From Saccharomycodes ludwigii (Eukaryota > Ascomycota > Saccharomycetes > Saccharomycodales > Saccharomycodaceae): a stretch of DNA of 64,000 nucleotides. A model generated the notes under the pieces. It was not told where the DNA came from and did no database searches. It worked only from the letters and a program-made list of their open reading frames with translations. Location: the NCBI RefSeq assembly GCF_020623625.1, contig NC_060206.1, forward strand, positions 186,001 to 250,000, in the 5' to 3' direction. Position numbers and translations under genes: made by a program. Below are positions 39,455-48,220 of this stretch, in pieces. The stretch's first letter is position 1; every line of letters starts with the position of its first letter.

Positions 39455-40903
39455 ATGGACCTATTTTTTAATCAGATTAATAAAGGATCAACAAATTTGA
39501 GCAAGATATTAAGCATAGATTTACAAACTAATGGAAAACTGATTGCAATTTTACAAAACTCATTAAATACGCCGGCATTTAATTCTACTAAATTATGTGA
39601 TATCATTGAAGAAAGGTTAAATAATCAACTATTATCAACTTCAACACGATTTAAACTTTTGATAGAAAGTTTTTTGAATTATTGTTCCAAAGTAGATCCA
39701 TGGTCTATTTGGAATAATATTGATTTGATATTTCAATACTATCAAGATTTGACTAATTTGGTCTCATCTTTTGTCACCATAAGTGATTTACCCAATGTTA
39801 TATCTCTTAATATTCAGTTATGTGAATTATTTAGATCTATGACTTTGTTCATTATACCAATTTCCTTAAAGGTTGATGCTGTGTATTCAACTAGTGTTAG
39901 TACTACGAATAAAAACGACTATATTTTCACCACACAGCTAACTTTATTTTTGGCTAAATTTTTTCAATCTATAAAACCATTAAACAATCGATTGAATGAA
40001 AAGGAACGAAATCCGAAAAATGAACTTTTATTATGGGTGGTTAATCGATTAAACAATTTATATATCAAGATTGGTTCGTCGTCATCTTGTAACAATATTT
40101 TTCAAAACATAAGCCATAAAATAGGTAATGATGTTGCCGGCATTAAATCTATCCATAAGTTTGATGTTTTAGAATACAGGTTTATTTTGGGACGCTTTTA
40201 CCTAATGCAAAACAAACTTACTAAGGCATTTTATCATTTAAATCAAACTTATACAGAATTATCTTGTTTGTATGAGTTTTATCATTTTCAACAATTCTAT
40301 ATTAATATTGAAAAAGTGTTAAAATATTTACTACCCTTGGGTTTAGTTTTGGGTAAAATACCAAAACTTCAAACACCAATAATCAATAATAATCCACACC
40401 TGGCAGAGTATCAGAATTTGGCTAAAATAACAATGAGTGGTGATTTATCACTTTTCAATGAATGGATGACAAGAAATCAGGATATCTTACTGAAGGAGAA
40501 CGTATATATTCTATTACTAGACAAATTACCACTAATTATTTTAAGAAATTGTATCAAAAATATTTTCCAAATTACAACGTATCCTGCATCCAACAAAATT
40601 AGTTATGAAGTGATAAGTAGAGGTTTACAATATAGCTGTAGGGATTTTGCCTTTGGTGGTGTCAGTAAGAACTCGCTGACCCTAATGTTTCAAGATTTAG
40701 ATATTTTTAATGTGGAGAATGTTTTAATTACATTAATAACATATAATTTGTTAAAGGGGAATTGTTTTCCGATGAATAAAGTAATGGTTACTATGAAAAA
40801 CGTTTCTATAAATGAAATATTCCCACCTATTAACGAAAAAATTTTGGTAAAATTTCCCGTGGCTAATGGTGATGAAAAAGATTCGTGGCTTTATCAATTG
40901 TAG
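39455..40903 (+). CDS. THP1: PCI-domain TREX-2 subunit Thp1
   Basis: A 482-residue PCI protein. The frame is open 60 codons upstream, but that part is a poly-Lys translation of A runs, so the start is MDLFFNQINKG at 39455. Typical PCID2/Thp1/Csn12 blocks are RFILGRFYLMQNKLTKAFYHL, VLKYLLPLGLVLGKIPKL, and a winged-helix end from about residue 395. Thp1 with Sac3 and Sem1 links transcription to mRNA export. Csn12 is the closest alternative. Synteny (YOL072W beside SDH5 and DSC2) favours THP1. UPF3 diverges from it. Confidence 0.8.
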   Translation: MDLFFNQINKGSTNLSKILSIDLQTNGKLIAILQNSLNTPAFNSTKLCDIIEERLNNQLLSTSTRFKLLIESFLNYCSKVDPWSIWNNIDLIFQYYQDLTNLVSSFVTISDLPNVISLNIQLCELFRSMTLFIIPISLKVDAVYSTSVSTTNKNDYIFTTQLTLFLAKFFQSIKPLNNRLNEKERNPKNELLLWVVNRLNNLYIKIGSSSSCNNIFQNISHKIGNDVAGIKSIHKFDVLEYRFILGRFYLMQNKLTKAFYHLNQTYTELSCLYEFYHFQQFYINIEKVLKYLLPLGLVLGKIPKLQTPIINNNPHLAEYQNLAKITMSGDLSLFNEWMTRNQDILLKENVYILLLDKLPLIILRNCIKNIFQITTYPASNKISYEVISRGLQYSCRDFAFGGVSKNSLTLMFQDLDIFNVENVLITLITYNLLKGNCFPMNKVMVTMKNVSINEIFPPINEKILVKFPVANGDEKDSWLYQL

Positions 40904-41005
40904 GTATTATTTATTATCCAAATTAAATAAGAATGTGTAAATATATATATATCTAAGTACAGATAAAATAGTTTGATAAAAAAAGGTAGCTGAACAACAC
41001 TGTTT

Positions 41006-41065
41006 GATTACAATTCTGTGGATTACAATTCTGTGGATTACAATTCTGTGGATTACAATTCTGTG
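41006..41065. repeat. Four tandem 15-bp units GATTACAATTCTGTG
   Basis: Four perfect copies in the spacer between THP1 and tRNA-Ala. The unit is a multiple of three, so it keeps a small frame open by chance; no gene is supported there. Confidence 0.97.
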
Positions 41066-41151
41066 GTATTGGCTATTTTAGATGGAAAAAAAAAAAAAAT
41101 TGATCTCTGCCAAATCTTTCTTTTTTTGGATAAAGTAAGGAAAAAAAGAAA

Positions 41152-41224
41152 TGGACGAGACCGGAGTCGAACCGATGACCTCTCCCATGCTAAGGGAGCG
41201 CGCTACCAACTACGCCACACGCCC
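41152..41224 (-). tRNA. tRNA-Ala(AGC)
   Basis: A 73-nt gene on the minus strand. It starts GGGCGTGTGGCGTAG and has anticodon loop TTAGCAT with AGC, a T-arm with GGTTCGACTCC, and discriminator A. It matches yeast tRNA-Ala closely. Confidence 0.97.
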
Positions 41225-41541
41225 AAATTGTTGTGATTTCATTGAGATAGTAATGTTTTTTGCTGACAATACTCATATAAAATGTATTAATAATATGTAA
41301 TTAGCAATATATATATATATATTATAGAAAGATGAGACAAAGGCAAAGTGAAGTAACCAAAAATTAATCATGTATAAAGAGGTGATCTATTAAAGGATTT
41401 AGTTATGAATTTGTTTTGAAATATATAAATTTATACTTGATATTTAAAATTTACATAAGTAAAAAAAAAAAATAAGCATCATAACGTGTACTAAGAGCAC
41501 ATAACCTTATATCCTTTCCGCGACATAACAATGAAGTTGAC
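41225..41541. other. Spacer between tRNA-Ala and LTR-like repeat
   Basis: About 317 bp of AT-rich DNA, including an AT tract near 41310-41323. No feature is seen. Confidence 0.4.
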
Positions 41542-41785
41542 TGTAATAGTAGTGAGTGATATCTATAAGATAGTGAATTATGATAGAGCGTGATGGAAAA
41601 TGGAAAAAAGTAAACTAAGGTTGATGTAAACCAAAAAGTATATAAACAGAATGGGTAAGTTTGTGGTAAGAAATAATTACCTATTATATAATTGTAGGCA
41701 AATATATGTAAAACAAGACAAACAAGTATTAAGATTAAGAAGACATTGCAACGATTGTCCAGAGACACGGGTTTGCAACAAAACA
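41542..41785 (+). mobile_element. Solo LTR-like repeat, copy 1
   Basis: About 244 bp, nearly identical to 51759-52003. It begins TGTAATA and ends AACAAAACA, i.e. TG...CA, and carries a TATATAAA box about a third of the way in. It lies about 320 bp upstream of a tRNA-Ala gene, where yeast Ty elements prefer to insert. No internal coding region is present, so it would be a solo LTR remnant. Near identity to the second copy suggests that it is young. No clear target duplication is seen at this copy, and the family is not identified. Confidence 0.55.
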
Positions 41786-41887
41786 GAGATTTCTTCGAGG
41801 AGTGTTGTTTTCATTGCTATTTCTTATTCTATCAAGAAGCAACTTATTATGATTACAATAAAATGACTAATTAAAATCTAATCCAAA

Positions 41888-41911
41888 TCACGTGGTTTTA
41901 TTTTCACATGC
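41888..41911 (+). promoter_or_regulatory. E-box and Ino2/Ino4-type site upstream of INO4
   Basis: TCACGTGG lies at 41888-41895. TTTTCACATGC at 41901-41911 is a full match to the inositol/choline-responsive element WYTTCAYRTGS bound by Ino2-Ino4. Both are about 190-210 bp upstream of the INO4 start. Confidence 0.55.
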
Positions 41912-42097
41912 AGTTTTATATATATATATATATATTTTTTTTTAAGATTAATTATAAAAAATAAAAACAAAAACAAAAAAAGATAAATTAAAGATAAATT
42001 CCATAACTGTAACTATCATTAAACCCAAAAGAATCCTAATAGCTATAAAAAAAAAAAAAAAAAAAAAAAGAATAACATCACATTGCTACATTGCTAA

Positions 42098-42505
42098 ATG
42101 GTATCTGCAGCAAAGCATAACATTGTTGAAGGTAAATGTCCTACTATTACAGAAACAGATATAGTAAAGAAAGAAAACAAAGTGACTAAACCAAGAAAGA
42201 AAAAAAAACTATTAACTGATGATATTAAAAGAGAAAATCACATAAAATCGGAACAAAAAAGAAGAGAAATGATACGAGAATGTTATGATATTTTGGTGGG
42301 TTTGATACCCGATTTGTTAGAAGAAGAGAAAAGATCAGAACTGGTTATTTATGAAAAGACAATAGCCTATATAAAATCATTATACCACGAAAACGAAAAA
42401 CTACGAAATGAGTTGATAGAATACTGTAGCAATGGTTCTGGTTCTAATGCTGGTATATCAAATGAATTAATTTGGGAAATTTCGGATTTGAAAAAAACAA
42501 AATAG
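42098..42505 (+). CDS. INO4: bHLH phospholipid regulator Ino4
   Basis: A 135-residue bHLH protein (S. cerevisiae Ino4, 151). The basic region keeps the DNA-reading pattern: H48, E52, R55 and R56 in RENHIKSEQKRREMIR. Helix 1, a charged loop (LEEEKRSELV) and helix 2 (IYEKTIAYIKSLYHENEKL) follow. Ino4 pairs with Ino2 on the inositol/choline-responsive element to activate phospholipid genes. The only other bHLH gene here, RTG1, lacks this pattern. Confidence 0.9.
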   Translation: MVSAAKHNIVEGKCPTITETDIVKKENKVTKPRKKKKLLTDDIKRENHIKSEQKRREMIRECYDILVGLIPDLLEEEKRSELVIYEKTIAYIKSLYHENEKLRNELIEYCSNGSGSNAGISNELIWEISDLKKTK

Positions 42506-42882
42506 TTTCCATTAATATATGTGTAAAAAAAAAAAAAAAAAAAAAAAACAGTAAAGATAAGTACTAAATGGAGCTGGGAGGAGTTATTAATGAAATGATA
42601 CATAAACACGGTTTCAAAGTGTATTTAATACTAATTTTACTTTATATCTATTATACATAGTAAATCACCTAAATATAAATGATTTCTAAAAAGTATGCAT
42701 GTATAAAATATGTAATTCCAAACGTATCGATTGCAGTAACATTACTTTGTATGATTTCCTAAGATTGTATTTGAATTGAGAAAGATATATATATATAGCA
42801 AGAATCGAAAGTAATGGGCAGAGGTTTTATTGTAAATAAAAAAAAAAAAAAATAAATAAAAAAAAAAAAATAAAACAAATAA
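42506..42882. other. Spacer between INO4 and tRNA-Asn
   Basis: About 377 bp with an A22-A24 run at its start (near 42524-42548) and A runs near the tRNA terminator. Nothing else is recognised. Confidence 0.4.
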
Positions 42883-42956
42883 CGACCCCAGAGAGGGTTG
42901 AACTCTCGATCTTGCGATTAACAGTCGCACGCCTTAACCAACTTGGCCATGGAGTC
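42883..42956 (-). tRNA. tRNA-Asn(GTT)
   Basis: A 74-nt minus-strand gene starting GACTCCATGGCCAAG, with anticodon loop CTGTTAA (GTT), a T-arm with GAGTTCAACCCTC, and paired acceptor ends GACTCC/GGGGTC. TCACGTGA lies 3 bp upstream of its 5' end. Confidence 0.97.
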
Positions 42957-42958
42957 AA

Positions 42959-42966
42959 TCACGTGA
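42959..42966. promoter_or_regulatory. TCACGTGA palindrome beside tRNA-Asn
   Basis: A perfect Cbf1-type E-box palindrome in the immediate 5' flank of tRNA-Asn. Whether it is bound is unknown. Confidence 0.3.
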
Positions 42967-43025
42967 TATTGTGTTATGCTGGTCGATGGTTACAATAAGA
43001 TAGTAGGATTATAGATAAAAACGAT

Positions 43026-43310
43026 GTTACTCTCTGTTTATATATCCTAAAATTAATATTATAAACAGTAACTTATATAATTTCCTTTAACTTAATTGCT
43101 AAAATAAATCATCTCTTTATATATGATTTATTTCCTTTATCTTTTAAGGGAGTCTCTCATTTAAGGGAACGTCCCCCTTAGGGGAAGATCTTCTTTACTA
43201 TTCAATAGTATTTCCTTTTATGTGACTTTTTGTGATTACTACAATTCGCTTCACAACATATTGACTTTTTACGATTATAATACATATTAGAAAAACAGTT
43301 AGTAAACTAA
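43026..43310. other. Hairpin-rich segment with GC clusters, possible NUMT
   Basis: A chain of inverted repeats in otherwise plain AT-rich DNA. The pairs are CTGTTTATA/TATAAACAG within 43026-43072; AAATAAATCAT/ATGATTTATTT (43102-43112 and 43123-43133); TCCCC-CTTA-GGGGA (43172? counted from 43172 to 43185); TACTATT-C-AATAGTA (43196-43210); and TTAGTAAACTAA (43299-43310). TTAAGGGA occurs twice at 43144 and 43161. This mix of AT hairpins and GC clusters resembles yeast mitochondrial intergenic DNA. It could also be structured RNA or a decayed repeat. Confidence 0.35.
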
Positions 43311-44068
43311 TTTCAGATTTTGTCATTTGATCTCTTATATATTTTACACTAATAAGTAATTCTTAAATAATTCAATTCTTTGTATATGATTTATTTTCAT
43401 GTTTTTCCACCTGCTATATGAATTATTCTTTTTTAATATTTCGTTCTTGTCCATTAGGAGAATTACATGCTCTCAGAAATTTCTTAAGCAGTCATTACCT
43501 GTACATTCTTCACAACTTGTGAGTGGCGCTATCCTAATTCATAGTAGATGCGTTTAAAAGTGTTTAGAATCTGAACTAAAGAATTTATCATTTGCAGCTT
43601 AGCTTTAAAAGAAAGTGTTTACTTTTTTTTTTTTTTTTTTTTCTTGCTCATTTTTTTTATCTATATATATATAGATATAGAATAAGCTACCAATTATAAA
43701 TTATATAGAATATTTCTTAACAAATGTATGATTTTTCTGTACAAGATTAGAAATCGAGGATTGTCTGGTCTTTCTATATCTGAAAGAAACAAAATTAAGC
43801 TTTTAGCAGCATTTTATTGTTAAGGAATAATAATATATTAAGTTGTATTATTATTTGTTTTTAGAATGTTTATTTTAATTTCCACAGTTATAGATGCATA
43901 CTAACTTCAATTTACATTGCAAAATTATAATATGTTGAAACAGAATATAAACACAATATAAAAAAAAAAAAAAAAAAAAAGCAATAAGCAATTATACCTG
44001 TCCTGATATAAAATAGTAAATTATTAAATCAGTTTAATAACTATGCTACAAAACTTTCTCCACAAGAA
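43311..44068. other. Gene-free spacer before tRNA-Asp
   Basis: About 760 bp without a supportable gene. It contains a T18-T20 run (43624-43642), a TCTATATATATATAGA palindrome (near 43662-43677), an A20 run (43961-43980), and a CACAACTTGTG palindrome near 43510-43520. Confidence 0.4.
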
Positions 44069-44140
44069 TCCGAGATAGTTTAACGGTTAGAATTGGCGTT
44101 TGTCGCATGCCAGATCGGGGTTCGATTCCCCGTCTCGGAG
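44069..44140 (+). tRNA. tRNA-Asp(GTC)
   Basis: A 72-nt gene with acceptor halves TCCGAGA/TCTCGGA, anticodon loop TTGTCGC (GTC), a T-arm GGGGTTCGATTCCCC, and discriminator G. It matches yeast tRNA-Asp. Confidence 0.97.
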
Positions 44141-44820
44141 TATTTTATTTTTTTAATTTTTTTAAATTATTTTTTGTAAAAAAAATGCCCTATAATTAAA
44201 AAAAAAAATATTAAAAAAAAAAATAGTTTAAAAAAAAAAAAAAAACTAGTTAAAAATATTTTTATTTTTGCCCCTTTTTCAAGAGAGTTCATATTCTAGC
44301 TTTACAAGTTAAAAAAAAAATTAGTATATAAACCATCACTATTTTGTTTGATGATTTTTCTAGATCTTCTCTTTCGATATTCTTTAATATAATATTTCAA
44401 ATGTTATTTGTTATTATGAAAGGAAGAAAAAAAAGAACATAAACCATAACTTTAAAAACAAACATCAAACGTTTCAAGATAGCGGTGATCCTTTTTTTTT
44501 TTTCCTATGAGAAGAAAAGAAAGTTATTACCAAGAAGAAAGGCTTCTTCTGATGTAAACTAGTAATAATATTTGTAATAAAATAATTTTTTATACACATG
44601 ACGAGAAAAACGCTGTGCACCAGTCTGATTGCATGGGAACTACAAGTACTCTCCCATTGCTCTGAAGCATTATGTATACCCAAATTTCTGATGTATGATT
44701 ATTATTTTATTATTAGTTTTCGTTTATCTGTTTGTGACGTAAATTTAGAATTTATTGTTATTAAGCGCTTTGTACTCTTTATTTTAAATATGACTGAATT
44801 TGTATTATTGTAAAAAATTA

Positions 44821-44840
44821 TCGGACTGCTTTGTTACCCG
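44821..44840. promoter_or_regulatory. Reb1-like site next to GTCCGA motif
   Basis: TCGGACT at 44821-44827 and TTACCCG at 44834-44840 (Reb1 core) lie 6 bp apart in a region with no nearby recognised gene, hinting at an unrecognised promoter or boundary. Confidence 0.35.
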
Positions 44841-45280
44841 GTTTCTTTTGAATCTTATTTTTAAATAAATAGTAATTTAAGGACAAACCAATTTGTGGAT
44901 TGTTTTATAGAATAATACGTAGAGCACGGATTGGTTATTTATTTATTTATTTGTTTATCTCCGATACAAACTCGCAGCACAACTCAAGCAGTAGATATGT
45001 AATAGGTTTATGTACGGGTTTTACTAAGCAAAGACAAGAGACGTTGTGTCATTCTTGTTTGCAATGTGTGGCTTTTATTATTATTTATATGTAAAATACC
45101 TTTTTAAAAAAGTATAATATGTGGTGTACTGATGCAAAAACAAAACAAAACAAAACAAAACAGAATAAAATAGGAACAATAGTCACAGCCCTTTTGCTAT
45201 ATATTACCACTGTTTATTGCTTCCACCTAAGAAACATATGCAGAGTAATTATCAAATAACAATAACGATGGGGCTTAATG

Positions 45281-45282
45281 AA

Positions 45283-45316
<34 letters not shown>
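45281..45316. repeat. (AATA)n microsatellite
   Basis: Nine or so perfect AAT-A tetranucleotide units in the gene-free stretch. Confidence 0.85.
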
Positions 45317-45318
<2 letters not shown>

Positions 45319-45650
45319 CTTGTGTCTGTATTTAATCGTACAAGTTTCTTCATTAAAATAAATATAATATATAAATATGCATATCTACAATATACAAAAA
45401 TAAAAAATAAAAACTGGAAGGGGAATCATTTTTTTATTCCATTTTATTCCAGAAAAATGTTTATATAAATAGCAAAGATATTATTAGAAAAAAAAAAGAC
45501 AGAGAAAAAAAAGAAAGAAACTATCCTTGTATATTTAAATATTTGTTTTTTGCTATTTTGTAATAGGCGCTTAGCAACTATATATAGTAATATTAATAAA
45601 GCCAACAAAAACTATAACAATAAAGATCTATAAGTTTATCTCATAATAAG

Positions 45651-45965
45651 ATGTCTACTGAAACCGCTCCTGCTGCTGCTCCTGCCGCTCCTGTCACTAC
45701 TGACGTTGTTGAAAACGTTAAATCATCCGTTGAAGAAATTCAAAAAGATAGTGAAACTGCTGCTCAAGATGGTTTTAATAAGGTCACTGAACAAGTAGAA
45801 AAGGAAAAGAAAGAAATTGAACCTAAAAAAAAAGTGGTCAAAGCTAAAAAAGATGAAATTGAAGCAAAAACTGAATCTGCAGCTAAATCCGGTAATAGTT
45901 TGTTATCCTCTTTCACCAATCCTTGCAAAAAGGTTTGGTTAAAGACTAAAAAATTATTGAGCTGA
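45651..45965 (+). CDS. Small Ala/Lys/Glu-rich orphan protein
   Basis: A 104-residue protein that I do not recognise. Residues 1-18 are Ala/Pro-rich (ETAPAAAPAAPV). Residues about 20-80 are a highly charged, probably helical Lys/Glu/Val stretch (VTEQVEKEKKEIEPKKKVV), and the end has one Cys and FTNPCKKVWLKTKKLLS. Codons are strongly biased toward GCT, GTT, ACT and AAA, more than in neighbouring genes, and the leader is long and A-rich, both typical of highly expressed yeast genes. No signal peptide or membrane span. Hydrophilin-like behaviour is only a guess. Confidence 0.65.
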   Translation: MSTETAPAAAPAAPVTTDVVENVKSSVEEIQKDSETAAQDGFNKVTEQVEKEKKEIEPKKKVVKAKKDEIEAKTESAAKSGNSLLSSFTNPCKKVWLKTKKLLS

Positions 45966-46679
45966 GAAAAATTAAACTGGTGTTTTAAACTTTATTTTAT
46001 GTTATCTTTCATTTGAAAGGTTGCTCCTTTTGTTTTTGCTATTTTATATATTTTAATCCTATAATAATAATTAATAATAACTAATACTACTAATAATTTT
46101 TGATTTACTTTATTTTTTTTCTTTATATACATTTAATTTACAAAACTCTTTGTATAATCATACAATAATTAAATGATACAAAGGTTGTTTATCTATTAAG
46201 ATTGGTAGCCTCTTTTCCTCTTAGGTTGTCCAGGGGTTTTTGGCTCGGTCAACCGGACAAGATGGAAGATAGAAAGAAAAAAAAAATGTTAATTGTTACC
46301 ACTAATTCTTCTAATATAATAGTCAAACATCATTTGTATTAATTATCCGTCGGTCATTCGCACTGAACAAATACTAATTCTCCTTTTTATTACTGTTCTT
46401 ACCGTATTAATAAACTTTCGGATTAAACCAAATTTTTTTTTTTTTTTTTTTTTTCCCTTTTTCATTGTGTTATTATCATCATTTATACAAACGAAGAAAG
46501 AGAAAAAAAAAAAAAAATAAAATATCATTAACAGCTTTTCATAACACCAAATTATTTTATTTTATTTTATCTTGTTTTATTTTATTTTATTTTTTTTTCG
46601 GTATGTCTTAATATATTTTTCGCATAATCTACAATCATAACAATAAATACAAAACAACTGTTCCAATTCGGTGCAAATA
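45966..46679. other. Intergenic orphan-CAF40 with a GC-richer hairpin
   Basis: About 714 bp. At 46226-46260, TTGTCC and GGACAA form an inverted repeat around a G-rich loop, in a segment visibly richer in G and C than its surroundings; CGGACA is at 46254-46259. T22 (46432-46454) and A runs follow. No gene is supported. Confidence 0.4.
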
Positions 46680-47816
46680 ATGAACGCTATTCAAGCACCA
46701 CAACAACCACCAGGGGTTGTTAATCCAGTTTTTATGAACAATACTAGTGGCACTACCGCCACCACTAATACCCCTACCGCACCCACAAATAATGCCAACT
46801 ATAATAATCCTACTATTAATGGCACAAATATTAACAATAATAATAAGCCCACTAATAACATCAACACCACTACCACAACCACCAGAGCATTAGATGATCC
46901 TAATGTTTATCACTGGATATGTCAACTGGCTTATGGACCACAAAAGGAACAAGCCCTATTAGAATTGGGCAGGAAAAGAGAACAATATGATGATCTAGCT
47001 ATAGTTTTATGGTGCAGCTTTGGTGTGATTACAAGTTTAATTCAAGAAATTATTTCAGTGTACCCACTTTTACATCCGCCTACGCTAACCCATCAGTTAA
47101 GTAATAGAGTTTGCAATGCTTTGGTTTTATTACAATGTTTAGCTTCCCATAGAGAAACTAAGTTTAAGTTTATTCAAGCACAGCTACCCTTTTACCTATT
47201 TCCATTTTTGAGTACAACCAGCAAAAATAGAAGCTTTGAATATCTAAGATTGACTTCCTTAGGTGTTATTGGGGCACTAGTGAAAAACGATAGCCCGGAA
47301 GTTATACAGTTTTTGTTAAGGACAGAAATAATACCACTTTGCTTGAGAATAATGGAAACTTCTACTGAATTATCGAAAACGGTGGCCATTTTCATCTTGC
47401 AAAAGATATTGATGGACGATAATGGCTTGCAATACATTTGTGTCACCCAAGAAAGATTTATGGCTGTATCTACTGTTTTAACTCATATGATTGACCAATT
47501 ATCTGAACAGGTTGGAGGAACTGCTACTACAGGCAATATTAATACTTTGCAAATAAATAATAATAATATAAATTCTAATTCTAATACAAACACCAACACC
47601 AATAACCCTACAACAAATATGTCACCTGGTAGGTTGTTAAAACATATTGTTAGATGTTATTTACGTTTAAGTGATAACATAGAGGCACGTCAAGTATTAA
47701 AACATGTTTTACCTCGTCAGTTAATGGATGATACTTTTAACGAAAGCTTGAAAGAGGATGTTAATACTAAAAGATGTTTGGCTCAATTGTTGCTAACATT
47801 GAATGAAGAGAATTAG
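46680..47816 (+). CDS. CAF40: Ccr4-Not subunit Caf40 (CNOT9/Rcd1 family)
   Basis: A 378-residue protein (S. cerevisiae Caf40, 373). I start at [12 protein letters not shown]; an in-frame ATG lies 9 bp upstream at 46671. Residues 1-75 are Asn/Thr/Pro-rich and disordered. From [20 protein letters not shown] on is the armadillo Rcd1 fold, with [32 protein letters not shown] and [20 protein letters not shown]-like helices. An Asn/Thr low-complexity loop interrupts it near residues 290-320. Caf40 docks regulators onto the Ccr4-Not deadenylase. CAF40 then SEC21 reproduces YNL288W-YNL287W. Confidence 0.95.
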   Translation: MNAIQAPQQPPGVVNPVFMNNTSGTTATTNTPTAPTNNANYNNPTINGTNINNNNKPTNNINTTTTTTRALDDPNVYHWICQLAYGPQKEQALLELGRKREQYDDLAIVLWCSFGVITSLIQEIISVYPLLHPPTLTHQLSNRVCNALVLLQCLASHRETKFKFIQAQLPFYLFPFLSTTSKNRSFEYLRLTSLGVIGALVKNDSPEVIQFLLRTEIIPLCLRIMETSTELSKTVAIFILQKILMDDNGLQYICVTQERFMAVSTVLTHMIDQLSEQVGGTATTGNINTLQINNNNINSNSNTNTNTNNPTTNMSPGRLLKHIVRCYLRLSDNIEARQVLKHVLPRQLMDDTFNESLKEDVNTKRCLAQLLLTLNEEN

Positions 47817-47945
47817 TCAGCTTTACTTATGCTATTGGTTAAAGTCCATGCGTTTGTGTATATATATGTATATATTTATCTATCTATATATATAGATGTG
47901 TGTTTTTACGTATGATATCCGGTATTGCACGTTATAAATAATGCC

Positions 47946-47998
47946 TGTCCGAAATATTAACGGACAATAAACACATTGTATCTATAATGTTCGGGTAA
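47946..47998. promoter_or_regulatory. GTCCGA inverted pair and Reb1-like site upstream of SEC21
   Basis: TGTCCGA (47946-47952) and CGGACA (47961-47966) are inverted about a 9-bp spacer. CGGGTAA (47992-47998), a Reb1 core on the minus strand, follows. All lie 220-275 bp upstream of SEC21, before two long A runs. Confidence 0.45.
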
Positions 47999-48019
47999 AG
48001 TATGGAAATACGACCCAGT

Positions 48020-48050
<31 letters not shown>

Positions 48051-48220
48051 TTTACAACAAAACAAAACTGTTGTTATTTTTCCAACTATTAAACGTACTT
48101 TTTATATCACCTTGCTGATCTTCTTCATCCAGCAAACATCAAAAGAACACAAAACCAGTCGGCCAATCTTTATCAAAAAAGAAAAAAAAAAAAAAAAAAA
48201 AAAAAATTAAACAAAAGAAA

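Larger units (their letters stand above)
44141..45650. other. 1.5-kb gene-free region upstream of the orphan gene
   Basis: No reading frame here looks coding. Seen in it: many A/T runs, a Reb1-like TTACCCG (44834-44840) beside TCGGACT (44821-44827), a CAAAA repeat (45139-45162), and an AATA repeat (about 45281-45316). The last 200 bp, with TATATATA near 45579, is the likely promoter of the small gene at 45651. An unannotated non-coding RNA is possible but unsupported. Confidence 0.4.

Noticed and set aside
41451-41768. A 105-codon minus-strand frame, with a similar one at 51795-52004
   Set aside because: Both lie inside the LTR-like repeat, and the resemblance comes from the repeat itself. 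The translation is hydrophobic and unlike any family I know.
44334-44420. A C/D-box snoRNA (TTGATGATT near 44345)
   Set aside because: The C box has the wrong first base and no convincing D box or terminal stem accompanies it.
44474-44813. Two overlapping small frames in the gene-free region, on opposite strands
   Set aside because: No codon bias, no recognisable protein pattern, and they overlap each other. They look like chance.
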